From contig CALVAC010000001.1 in assembly GCA_944325435.1 (NCBI GenBank), forward strand, positions 1-64,000: a DNA stretch of 64,000 bases. The letters run 5' to 3'. The position numbers and the translations under genes are program-made. The DNA is from an uncultured Bacteroidales bacterium (GTDB taxonomy: Bacteria > Bacteroidota > Bacteroidia > Bacteroidales > UBA932). A model generated the notes under the pieces. The model was not told where the DNA came from. It worked only from the letters and a program-made list of their open reading frames with translations, and searched no databases. This document shows, piece after piece, positions 8,676 to 15,896 of the stretch (position 1 is the stretch's first letter; each line of letters starts with the position of its first letter).

Positions 8676-9872
8676 TCAGTCATTGCCATCTTCCGGTACA
8701 GCAAGAGATATCTCGGTCACCACAGGATAATGGTCGGAATAAGGCTTGTGCGGAGTCCGGTGGGACAGTGCCCTGAAATTATCCGGGTAAAGCACATAAT
8801 CAATTCTCAAGAGGGGCCACAGGAACGAGAATGTCGCCCCGAACCATTCGCCTGCCTTCCGGAAAGTGTCACCCCTGCCTTTTGAAAGCCTGTAGTAGGT
8901 ATAAGACATCGGTGTATCATTGAAATCCCCGCATACGAATGCAGCCACCGGACTCCCGGCAATATGGTTGAGCACCTGGTTCACCTGCCTCGGTCTTTGG
9001 GCAAGCCCCCTCCTCACCTTGGTCTCTGTCTCGCGGAGCATTCCTCCATCCCTCCTGCGTATAGAGCGAAGCAGACCTGTCATTGAAATATTGTAGCTCT
9101 CGAAATGGCAGTTGTACACCCGGAAAGATTCCCCTCCGGCCTTATAATCGGTATATATCGCCAGGTTTGCGCTGTTATCGAAATGTATCACACCTTTATC
9201 CCTTGCCCTCATCCTGCTGAAAGTCACATTGCCATAATATCCATACCTGCTGCGGTAGAAATAATATTCCGCCCTGTAGCCTTTCAACCAGCCAGAAAGA
9301 TACTGCCGCACTCTGCCGATATCCGTGGTATAGAATTCCTGCAGACAGATTATGTCCGCATCCTGCCCCATCAGAAAACGGCTGATGGAATCTGCACATG
9401 CCCTCCGGCCTTCAGGGAAGTCCCGTCCGTGAGCCTGCAGGAACCTTCCCACATTGTAGGAAACCACCTTCACGGTCTCATCCCCTTCAACCGGCTCCAC
9501 AGGTCTTCCCGATGATGGCATCTGGAAGTATCCTCCAATAAAGAAAACTGACGGGAGAAGCGCGGCCAGAGGGATGATGAAAGATCTCGACCTCCGCTTG
9601 AGGGCCCACAGGAAAAGTAGCAGATTGATGACGAACAGAGGAAGAAAGAGTAGCCCGAATATCGCCAATATCCATACCTTTGCAGGATTGGCCACCACGG
9701 AAAGGAACGACAGGATCTGCAGACCAGCCAGCATCGACATCACAATTCTTGCCGAGACTCCGGTAAACGACACAGGCTTTTTCCACCATGTCCTGACGCG
9801 GGACTGTCCTTTGCCGGAAGCGCGCCCGCTCCTGCGTCTGCGTCCCTTATTTTCTCCGTCCTCTGTCTGCAT
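8676..9872 (-). CDS. Membrane-anchored endonuclease/exonuclease/phosphatase-fold protein
   Basis: The 398-residue protein has a basic cytoplasmic start (GRRRRSGRASGK), about three hydrophobic segments (roughly residues 35-115), and a C-terminal EEP domain. EEP active-site motifs are visible: SYNVGR (Asn), CLQEFY (metal-binding Glu), VCGDFNDTP (Asp/Asn) and a terminal SDHYPVV (Asp/His). The domain should lie outside the cytoplasm. Family members cut phosphodiester bonds in nucleic acids or phospholipids; the substrate here cannot be read from the sequence. It ends 17 bases before the tsaC start and is separated from the rhomboid gene by one base, so an operon is likely. Confidence 0.85.
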   Translation of the reverse strand: MQTEDGENKGRRRRSGRASGKGQSRVRTWWKKPVSFTGVSARIVMSMLAGLQILSFLSVVANPAKVWILAIFGLLFLPLFVINLLLFLWALKRRSRSFIIPLAALLPSVFFIGGYFQMPSSGRPVEPVEGDETVKVVSYNVGRFLQAHGRDFPEGRRACADSISRFLMGQDADIICLQEFYTTDIGRVRQYLSGWLKGYRAEYYFYRSRYGYYGNVTFSRMRARDKGVIHFDNSANLAIYTDYKAGGESFRVYNCHFESYNISMTGLLRSIRRRDGGMLRETETKVRRGLAQRPRQVNQVLNHIAGSPVAAFVCGDFNDTPMSYTYYRLSKGRGDTFRKAGEWFGATFSFLWPLLRIDYVLYPDNFRALSHRTPHKPYSDHYPVVTEISLAVPEDGND

Positions 9873-9873
9873 G

Positions 9874-10575
9874 TCAGTCGAATCTCTGGTACAGCCTGTT
9901 CTTGCGTTTCCAATATACGATCAGCAGCCATCCGAACAGCATCCCACCGAGATGCGCGAAATGCGCGACCCCGCCTCCTGTCCCGGTTATGCCGGTAAGG
10001 AGTTCTATGACAGCGAATATTATCACAAACCATTTGGCCTTCAATGCTATCGGAGGGAAAATCAGAGCGAGGACCGCATCCGGATACAGCATCCCGTACC
10101 CGAGCAGGAGTCCGTAAATGGCCCCCGATGCTCCCACTGTAGGGGTAAGCTTGAGAGCGTGGAGGGCAGATGCAGCCACTGGGCTTCCAGCCGCTATCTG
10201 AGACATATAATGCTGCGCCTCGATCCACTGCACTCCCGTATGAAGGGCCGCTGCTCCCAATCCTGTCACGAAATAGAAAAGCAGATACTTCTTAGTCCCC
10301 CATACCCGCTCAAGTACGCTTCCGAACAGGAACAGGGTGTACATATTGAAGAAGATATGCCAGAATCCTCCGTGCATGAACATATGCGTGACCACCTGCC
10401 ACGGCCGGAACAAAGGCGAGGCAGGATAGAACAGGGCGAAGTTCCTGATCATGAACTCCTCGTTCAGCACAGTCATTATGAAGACAAGGACATTTATTAT
10501 TATAATGCTTTTAGTGGCAGGAGGCCAGGAGCTCAGAAATCCGCCTCCCCTGCTGTAGCCGTAATCGTATCCCAT
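9874..10575 (-). CDS. Rhomboid-family intramembrane serine protease
   Basis: This is a polytopic membrane protein of about 233 residues with six predicted membrane segments. The catalytic Ser is in GASGAIYG (S150), and the partner His is in HFAHLGG (H208, the histidine directly before LGG). The oxyanion/loop segment HMFMHGGFWHIFFNMYTLF is also typical. Rhomboids cut single-pass membrane proteins within the bilayer; the substrate is unknown. ATG 10575 is used; an upstream TTG at 10578 adds one residue. It lies between mutL and the EEP-fold protein in the same minus-strand run. Confidence 0.92.
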   Translation of the reverse strand: MGYDYGYSRGGGFLSSWPPATKSIIIINVLVFIMTVLNEEFMIRNFALFYPASPLFRPWQVVTHMFMHGGFWHIFFNMYTLFLFGSVLERVWGTKKYLLFYFVTGLGAAALHTGVQWIEAQHYMSQIAAGSPVAASALHALKLTPTVGASGAIYGLLLGYGMLYPDAVLALIFPPIALKAKWFVIIFAVIELLTGITGTGGGVAHFAHLGGMLFGWLLIVYWKRKNRLYQRFD

Positions 10576-10629
10576 CAATAATCCAGTTAAAATAAATCAA
10601 ATCCTATCTGCCGGAGTTCTGCGCACACA

Positions 10630-12519
10630 TCAGAACTTTTTGTCCAGCTCCTCTGTGGGGAGCATAGTGACCGTCCTGTGCCCCGAACTGGTCAACTCTG
10701 CGTTTGAACAGGCGAAGAGCGTGTCTATCAATCTCTGTGCCTCCATGGTATTTGTCAGCTGGTCCCCCTCTGCGGCCCCTATCTTCGCGAACTTCTCCGC
10801 CATTGCCGAAGCCATCATCTCCGGGAGGTCAGGATGTCCGTCAGACAATGCCAGAAGGATATCGGACACGACAGTCCTTACCTTGCCCTCCTCTACCGAA
10901 TATCCCTCCGGAACGCCGTTGACCACTATCGTGTCCTTTCCGAACGGGGATATGTCGAAGCCTATGGAAGCCAGCAGCCCGGAATATTCATCGAAAAGAG
11001 GCATATTCTCTACCCCCACATATACAGACACCGGGAAAAGGGCGGTCTGGGTGACATGGGAATTGGCCTGGATTGCTTTCAGAAACCGTTCGTACAGAAT
11101 CCTCTCCCTAGCTCTTCTGATATTTATCACGAGCAGCCCCGACTTCACTGCCGTAAGGATATACTTTCCCTGCAATATTATCACCTGTCTGGACGGCATT
11201 GTCCTGTCTTCGAACAGTCTGCCGTAATTTCCGTTCCTGTCGACCAGTCCCGGGTACTGCCATCCGCTCCCCTGTCCTGCCGATCCATCTGCTTCCGGCA
11301 GGGGATTCGCCGGATATTGGAAATCCATCCCGGAGGCAGGATAACGCCCTGCTCCGCGGGGGGCGTCAGACCGGGCATCATCAGCAGATATGAATCCATC
11401 TTCCTTGAAAGGGTCGTATGCCGGGTCCACGGAAATCGCAGGCTCCGCAACCGGCCTGTATTCCCCGTAATATTTCCCTACCGTCGGAATCTCAGGCATC
11501 CCTTCCCTGTCAAAGTCTATGCTTGCCCCGAATGAATTCTTGCCCAGAGTCTCCCTTATGCAGGCGTAGATGATCTGGAATATGACACTGTCATCCTCGA
11601 ACTTCACTTCCGTCTTTCTCGGGCTGACATTCACATCAACAGAATGCGGATCCACATCAAGATAGATGAAATAGGATGGGACAACCCCATCCGCTATCAG
11701 ATGCTCATATCCTTTCATCACGGCCTGATGCAGATATTTGCTGTAGAAATATCTGCCGTTGACAAAGAAATACTGGTTGCCCCTGCCTTTGCGCGCAAGG
11801 TCCGGACGGCAGATGAACCCGGACAGCTTCACGACCGAAGTCTCGGCCGATATGTCCACAACTGCATTCACCACCCCAGTACCCAGAAGATCTTGAATCC
11901 TGAACTTCAGGGACATGGCAGGCTTGAGCACATAAAGTTCCTTGCCATTGTGGGTCAGAGTAAACCCTGTCTCCGGCCTGGTCAGTGCAATCTTCGTGAA
12001 CTCCGCTATTATATGCTTCAGCTCTACATTGTCAGATTTCAGGAACTTGCGTCTTGCAGGCACATTATAGAACAGGTTGCGGACAGCGATATTGGTGCCT
12101 TTGGATGCAGCCACCATCTCCGTGGAGCGGTGGACAGAATCAGAAAAGAACACCTCGCAGCCGACCTCATCCTCCTCCCGCCTCGTCCTTAGGGTCACCT
12201 CGGCCACAGACGCGATGGCAGCAAGGGCCTCGCCTCTGAACCCGAACGTATGGATATCCATAAGATCCTCCGCAGTTGAAATCTTCGATGTCGCATGTCT
12301 CTCGAAACAGAGCACCGCCTCATCTGGAGACATGCCGCACCCGTCGTCAATCACCTGGACGAGAGTCCTGCCGGCATCAAGAATGACGACAGCAATATTG
12401 TCTGCTCCTGCATCCACTGCATTCTCCATCAGTTCCTTGACAACAGAAGATGGTCTCTCGACCACCTCTCCGGCTGCAATGACATTGGCTATGCTGGACG
12501 GTAATATCCTTATATCCAT
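10630..12519 (-). CDS. mutL: DNA mismatch repair protein MutL
   Basis: MutL couples MutS mismatch recognition to downstream repair. The GHKL ATPase region (about 1-330) is complete: KELMENAVDAGA (catalytic Glu29, Mg-ligand Asn33), DDGCGM, HTFGFRGEALA. The C-terminal dimerisation domain (about 430-629) is present. Where many bacterial MutL proteins carry a DQHA-type nuclease motif, this one reads VINIRRARERILYERF, and I see no CPHGRP-like motif at the C-terminus. It may therefore lack latent endonuclease activity. Length 629 is usual. Confidence 0.96.
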   Translation of the reverse strand: MDIRILPSSIANVIAAGEVVERPSSVVKELMENAVDAGADNIAVVILDAGRTLVQVIDDGCGMSPDEAVLCFERHATSKISTAEDLMDIHTFGFRGEALAAIASVAEVTLRTRREEDEVGCEVFFSDSVHRSTEMVAASKGTNIAVRNLFYNVPARRKFLKSDNVELKHIIAEFTKIALTRPETGFTLTHNGKELYVLKPAMSLKFRIQDLLGTGVVNAVVDISAETSVVKLSGFICRPDLARKGRGNQYFFVNGRYFYSKYLHQAVMKGYEHLIADGVVPSYFIYLDVDPHSVDVNVSPRKTEVKFEDDSVIFQIIYACIRETLGKNSFGASIDFDREGMPEIPTVGKYYGEYRPVAEPAISVDPAYDPFKEDGFISADDARSDAPRGAGRYPASGMDFQYPANPLPEADGSAGQGSGWQYPGLVDRNGNYGRLFEDRTMPSRQVIILQGKYILTAVKSGLLVINIRRARERILYERFLKAIQANSHVTQTALFPVSVYVGVENMPLFDEYSGLLASIGFDISPFGKDTIVVNGVPEGYSVEEGKVRTVVSDILLALSDGHPDLPEMMASAMAEKFAKIGAAEGDQLTNTMEAQRLIDTLFACSNAELTSSGHRTVTMLPTEELDKKF

Positions 12520-12532
12520 CTTCCGGTCTGCG

Positions 12533-12823
12533 TCAAAGGATGGAGAAATATCTGGCTATCATTATCAGCACGACAAAGAAAAGGATAAGCCCGACTATGC
12601 TGATTATCCTCTGCGCCTTGCCGTTGGAACGCGTCCTCTGGTAGTTCCCGTTCCTGAGACTGCCTTTTATATAGCTTCCTGGTACATACGTGTCATTTTT
12701 CCTTGAGCCGTCCACATGCCCGAACTTCTCCTTGAGCGCCTCTTTCTCCTCATCATAGTAACGAGGCCTGTAGCGGAAGACCCTGTGCTCCGGTGTACCG
12801 AAAAAATTGAAATTAAATCCCAT
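12533..12823 (-). CDS. Small conserved membrane protein, function unknown
   Basis: The 96-residue protein starts MGFNFNFFGTPEHRVF, has a basic, tyrosine-rich cytoplasmic part with a short charged helix (EEKEALKEKFG), and ends in one membrane helix (about residues 72-94, IISIVGLILFFVVLIMIARYF). I do not recognise a named domain; similar tail-anchored proteins are common beside mutL in this phylum as far as I recall. It is 13 bases upstream of mutL and probably opens that operon. An earlier start at 12850 is possible but would run through the promoter-like sequence. Confidence 0.75.
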   Translation of the reverse strand: MGFNFNFFGTPEHRVFRYRPRYYDEEKEALKEKFGHVDGSRKNDTYVPGSYIKGSLRNGNYQRTRSNGKAQRIISIVGLILFFVVLIMIARYFSIL

Positions 12824-12847
12824 GGCATCCGTGTTTGTGTCAATCTG

Positions 12848-12855
12848 CAAATTTA
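12848..12855 (-). promoter_or_regulatory. Candidate -7 box for the mutL-tsaC run
   Basis: Read on the minus strand, the sequence is TAAATTTG followed by CAG, a perfect TAnnTTTG match 24 bases upstream of the ATG at 12823. It would drive the small membrane protein, mutL, the rhomboid, the EEP-fold protein and tsaC. No convincing -33 TTTG lies at the usual distance. The divergent ispF start is 25 bases to the other side. Confidence 0.5.
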
Positions 12856-12879
12856 CTAATTTTTTGCTATTTTTACGGC

Positions 12880-13365
12880 ATGGAAGATTTCAGGATAGGC
12901 AACGGATATGATGTGCACGCCCTTGCTCCCGGGCTGACACTGATGCTTGGAGGAGTCAGGATTGACAGCCCGGTCGGCTGCGTGGCCCATTCGGACGGGG
13001 ATGTCGCGATACATGCCCTGTGCGATGCCCTGCTCGGAGCCCTGGCACTGGGAGACATCGGGAAACACTTCCCCGACAGCTCGGACGAATTCCGCGGAAT
13101 AGACAGCAAGATTCTGCTTTCCAGGACAATGGCTCTTGTCAGGCAGGAGGGCTATACGGTAGGGAACGCCGACATCACTATAGCCTTGCAGGCCCCGAAA
13201 CTTGCTACATACATACCTGCCATGAGGGAGGCACTCTCCGGTATCATGGAAATTCCCGTCTCTGCCGTATCCGTCAAGGCTACCACCACGGAGCGGCTTG
13301 GCTTTGTCGGGCGCGGAGAAGGCTGTGAGGTCTATGCAGTCGCTCTCCTTCACAGAAGACGCTGA
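12880..13365 (+). CDS. ispF: 2-C-methyl-D-erythritol 2,4-cyclodiphosphate synthase
   Basis: IspF closes the cyclodiphosphate ring in the MEP isoprenoid pathway and acts as a Zn-dependent trimer. The Zn and substrate motifs are intact: GNGYDVHALAPG (Asp/His ligands), HSDGDVAIHALCDALLGALALGDIG, and KATTTERLGFVGRGEG at the C-terminus. The start is ATG 12880 (MEDFRIGNGYDVH), giving 161 residues; a start at 12835 would overlap the divergent promoter region and is not conserved. The next features downstream are tRNA genes with their own promoter. Confidence 0.95.
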   Translation: MEDFRIGNGYDVHALAPGLTLMLGGVRIDSPVGCVAHSDGDVAIHALCDALLGALALGDIGKHFPDSSDEFRGIDSKILLSRTMALVRQEGYTVGNADITIALQAPKLATYIPAMREALSGIMEIPVSAVSVKATTTERLGFVGRGEGCEVYAVALLHRRR

Positions 13366-13445
13366 CAAGACGCGAGATTTTTCCTTATTATGCATGGCAT
13401 CTTGATACGATTTTAGACATTTCGGTCTATTTTCTTGCAAAACTT

Positions 13446-13476
13446 TTTGCATTTTGACAAAACATTAGTACATTTG
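13446..13476 (+). promoter_or_regulatory. Promoter of the tRNA-Gln/tRNA-Met transcript
   Basis: A textbook Bacteroidota promoter: -33 TTTG at 13446-13449, exactly 19 bases, then -7 TACATTTG at 13469-13476 (TAnnTTTG). The predicted start near 13482-13485 is about 22 bases before tRNA-Gln. Confidence 0.8.
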
Positions 13477-13506
13477 CAGTCCCAAATTCAAGAGGGAGTG
13501 AAATAT

Positions 13507-13577
13507 TGAGATATGGTGTAATGGTAGCACTACAGATTCTGGCTCTGTCAGTGAGGGTTCGAGTCCTTCTATCTCAA
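13507..13577 (+). tRNA. tRNA-Gln (anticodon CTG)
   Basis: A full cloverleaf can be folded: acceptor TGAGATA/TATCTCA, D-stem GTGT/GCAC, anticodon stem ACAGA/TCTGT with loop TTCTGGC (anticodon CTG), and T-stem GAGGG/CCTTC with loop TTCGAGT. Discriminator base A is at 13577. CCA is not encoded. It is the first gene of a two-tRNA transcript. Confidence 0.93.
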
Positions 13578-13636
13578 CAAAATCCAGACAGCACCGTCAT
13601 TCCGGCGGGAAAGTCTAAACAGACAAGGCCAATGAT

Positions 13637-13710
13637 GGCGGGTTAGCTCAGCTGGTTAGAGCGCATGATTCATAATCATGAGGTCCGCAGTTCAATCCTG
13701 CGACCCGCTA
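13637..13710 (+). tRNA. tRNA-Met (anticodon CAT)
   Basis: Cloverleaf: acceptor GGCGGGT/ACCCGCT (closing pair G-U), D-arm GCTC/GAGC, anticodon stem CATGA/TCATG with loop TTCATAA, and T-arm CGCAG/CTGCG with loop TTCAATC. The CAT anticodon could also be the tRNA-Ile2 type modified by TilS; overall sequence favours elongator Met. Its last 16 bases recur at 13950-13965, indicating use as an integration site. Confidence 0.93.
13695..13710 (+). repeat. Integration-site core at the tRNA-Met 3' end (left copy)
   Basis: ATCCTGCGACCCGCTA is the last 16 bases of tRNA-Met. An identical copy is found 255 bases downstream (13950-13965). Integrating elements that target tRNA genes leave exactly this arrangement: an intact tRNA at one end and a short 3'-end duplicate at the other. 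Confidence 0.8.
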
Positions 13711-13720
13711 CAAGAAAACG

Positions 13721-13751
13721 ACATCACAGAATCCTCTGTGGTGTTTTTTTG
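13721..13751 (+). terminator. Intrinsic terminator after tRNA-Met
   Basis: A ten-base-pair stem, ACATCACAGA (13721-13730) with TCTGTGGTGT (13735-13744), one G-U pair, loop ATCC, followed by a run of T's to 13750. It would end the tRNA transcript. Confidence 0.85.
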
Positions 13752-13860
13752 TATGCCCGGACGCTAGTCCGACAAGGACGAAGTCTGTATAGCAAGAGAA
13801 CTGGTTCTCAATGGTATACGGACGAGGACGGAATGCCGCAAGGCATTGGCATACAAAAAA
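13744..13860. other. Cloverleaf-forming non-coding segment between the tRNA-end duplicates
   Basis: The outer stem GTATGCC (13751-13757) pairs with GGCATAC (13848-13854) and is extended by T-run/A-run pairing outside it. It encloses three hairpins: GTCC/GGAC (13767-13770, 13776-13779); a long arm GTCTGTATA/TATACGGAC (13783-13791, 13815-13823) topped by GAGAA/TTCTC; and AATGCC/GGCATT with a GCAA tetraloop (13832-13847) abutting the outer stem. The four-stem layout resembles a tRNA, but the T-loop and anticodon features are absent. I cannot name it. A further stem, TCCGCA/TGCGGA (13863-13868, 13902-13907), lies downstream. No protein gene is present in 13711-14123. Confidence 0.6.
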
Positions 13861-13949
13861 TATCCGCAAATTCTCCTACGCTTTCTTGGGTAACAGGCAC
13901 CTGCGGAGCAAGTCAGGATTAGAAGGAGCCATGAAATGGCGACTGAAAC

Positions 13950-13965
13950 ATCCTGCGACCCGCTA
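13950..13965 (+). repeat. Integration-site core (right copy)
   Basis: Exact 16-base duplicate of the tRNA-Met 3' end, here without the rest of the tRNA. The 239 bases between the copies hold the tRNA terminator-like hairpin and the cloverleaf segment. Just beyond it is another terminator, which could be the original tRNA-Met terminator displaced by the insertion. Confidence 0.8.
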
Positions 13966-13989
13966 ATCTTAAAATTCACTGAAAATAAA

Positions 13990-14019
13990 GCACTTGCATG
14001 AAAATGCGGGTGCTTTTTT
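13990..14019 (+). terminator. Intrinsic terminator
   Basis: Stem GCACTTGCAT (13990-13999) with ATGCGGGTGC (14004-14013), two G-U pairs, GAAA tetraloop, followed by six T's. It stands 25 bases after the right copy of the tRNA end. Confidence 0.8.
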
Positions 14020-14123
14020 CGTGTATGGATGTGTCTGAAAGTGGGGTGGGTATAATTGCCAAAAATGGCTTTTGAGGGTGGTTCCGACGGATTCATGTTA
14101 GCAGATATGTTAGCAAAATTATC

Positions 14124-15016
14124 ATGTTAACTACTTCTGTTGAAGCGATTTGCTTAAATTACCGTCCGAAAAAGGACAACACTTATCCTTTGATGCTCCG
14201 TTTAACAAAGTCTGGCAAACGCAAATATGTTTCGTTAGGCTTGTCTGTCGAAGAACGATTCCGGGACTTCAAGAAGAACACCGAAACGGAACTGCCCAGA
14301 CCGAGATGCCATTCTTGCAGTAATCGAGCGCAAGTCCAGACAGTATCGGGAGCAGATAACACAGTTCAAGGTAGAGGGCAAGGACTACACCCTCGGAACC
14401 CTCATACAAATTCCACGAGCAGACCATGAAAAGGGCTATATCCAAAGAGGACATAAAGCGGATAATCGAACTTGACTTGCGTACAGTCACTACCTATCAT
14501 AGTCCGTACCTCTCATTGGGCAGGGATTTGTTCCTGCTCGGTTATCTGTCCTGTGGAATCAATCTTACGGATATGGCAAGAATAAGATACTGTGACATAT
14601 TCGAGGGTCGGTTATCCTATCACAGGCAGAAAACGGGTAAACTCATATCATTCCAGTTGCAGCCAATGGCACTTGACATTATCGCAAAGTACAGGAAACC
14701 GGAAGCCACCCCAAATGATTATGTGTTCCCCATTCTCGACAGGAAAGTTCACAAGACCGCCATTCAGATAAGGGACAAGGTACGAAAGGCAAACAAGGCT
14801 GCCAACAAAGCACTCCACAGAATCAGAGAGAAATCAGGTATTCCTATAGACCTCACAACATACGTTGCCCGACATTCCTACGCCACAGTTCTAAAGCGGC
14901 CTGAAGTAAGCACGGCTATCATATCCGAATCCCTCGGTCACAGTTCAGAGAAAGTCACACAGATTTATCTCGACAGTTTCGAGAACTCACAGATAGACGA
15001 AGCGATGAAAAACTGA
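14124..15016 (+). pseudogene. Tyrosine recombinase (integrase), frameshifted and internally deleted
   Basis: The start is intact (about 50 residues with YRPKKDNTYPLMLRLTKSGKRK, an arm-binding-type domain). After about 14280 the coding frame shifts by one base (DAILAVIERKSRQYREQI is read there), and near 14410 it changes again. The catalytic domain begins at 14426 (KRAISKEDIKRII) and continues to 15016 with VARHSYAT (Arg/His) and the nucleophile Tyr in TQIYLDSF. The core-binding domain of about 100 residues, expected between the two, is missing. Two ATGTTAGCA repeats lie just upstream (14095, 14107). This is the inactive integrase of the element inserted at tRNA-Met; it resembles integrases of Bacteroides conjugative and mobilisable elements. 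Confidence 0.85.
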
Positions 15017-15067
15017 CTGTAAACAAGAAAGGGCAGGCGATAAAACCCATCGATGTAACACAGTGAA

Positions 15068-15175
15068 TTAATGCATATTGTGTGCTTTTTTCTCTTTCTT
15101 GTCCTGCACTGCAAAATAAATTGAGCCGACTATGGCAATGAGCAGGATAAAACCGCAAACGATTATTGTATTCAT
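15068..15175 (-). CDS. Very small membrane protein (35 residues), unknown
   Basis: MNTIIVCGFILLIAIVGSIY begins the protein: one membrane helix (about 3-23) followed by a charged tail rich in Lys and Glu. Its ATG overlaps the stop of the 60-residue gene upstream (ATGA at 15172-15175), which argues that it is a real, translationally coupled gene. Not recognised. It could be a holin-like or regulatory micropeptide of the mobile element, but nothing in the sequence shows this. Confidence 0.5.
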   Translation of the reverse strand: MNTIIVCGFILLIAIVGSIYFAVQDKKEKKAHNMH

Positions 15176-15354
15176 TTCTCACTTGTTTTATCTCTTGTGA
15201 GCCATAAGCCCAGCAAAAGGGTTGCCACTACTGTTATCGCTACAATGACATAAGTCCATATATTCTGCATATCGCTGAATATGGATGTCAGCAAAATGGC
15301 TGTTGCCATATATTTGGCTATATCTAACAGCCAATCTCCGAACTTTTTTCTCAT
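15172..15354 (-). CDS. Small two-helix membrane protein (60 residues), unknown
   Basis: It starts MRKKFGDWLLDIAKYMATAI and has two membrane segments (about 13-32 and 35-55) and a charged tail RDKTSEK. Comparable small proteins are frequent in Bacteroidota accessory regions, as far as I recall, but no function is known to me. An earlier start at 15399 is possible and less likely, because the shorter form begins with the typical basic N-terminus. Its stop codon overlaps the start of the 35-residue gene. Confidence 0.55.
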   Translation of the reverse strand: MRKKFGDWLLDIAKYMATAILLTSIFSDMQNIWTYVIVAITVVATLLLGLWLTRDKTSEK

Positions 15355-15415
15355 AGCAAGACAAAGGTAACCAAAATTACCGGAAAACAAAATAACCACT
15401 TAACATCAAATCAAT

Positions 15416-15896
15416 ATGAACAACACAGCATTTATCCCCTATCAAAGGCTCGAACTTCAGAGTATGGGCACAGAGAAACTTCTCAACATTATCCGAATCG
15501 CAGCGGAGAACTATCCCGACACTTCACATATCCTAACTCCGAGAATAGACCAGAGCGGACAAGCCTACTGGACTGGACTTCGATATGGATGCACGGAACT
15601 GGACTTCAAACTATGCCTAAACAAGGAAAATAGAAGCATTCATACTCTGTTTCCTCATAAAGGGCAGAGACGGTATGGTGGATGTAGGCAACTTCACACC
15701 AGGTAACCGAATGACACAAGGCATAGACTGGCTTCAATCCCACCTGTACAAGCATTTGGAATACTGTCAAGGTGTCCGAGACTTCATAAGAACGAATAAC
15801 GGTCGCACATTCCAGAATCGTAAACTCACATTCCCACACGGAAGCATAGTCTACTCACAGGAAATCAAGGATGTGTTCTTGACCCAACCCCATTGA
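15416..15896 (+). pseudogene. Unknown mobile-region gene broken by a frameshift
   Basis: The first frame (15416 to about 15660) begins MNNTAFIPYQRLELQSMGTE. The second frame, offset by one base, continues as KGRDGMVDVGNFTPGNR and runs to TGA at 15896. Both halves look like coding sequence and read as one protein of about 160 residues if a base is restored near 15655. No known domain is recognised. The plus-strand start lies 61 bases from the divergent small membrane gene. Confidence 0.5.

Noticed and set aside
13751..13854. A third tRNA gene
   Set aside because: Although the segment folds like a cloverleaf with a 7-bp outer stem, it lacks the T-loop consensus, a 7-base anticodon loop and the usual D-loop bases.
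13637..13965. A group I or II intron in tRNA-Met
   Set aside because: The tRNA is intact before the insert, and the sequence after the insert is a duplicate of the tRNA end, not a displaced exon; no intron core motifs are seen.
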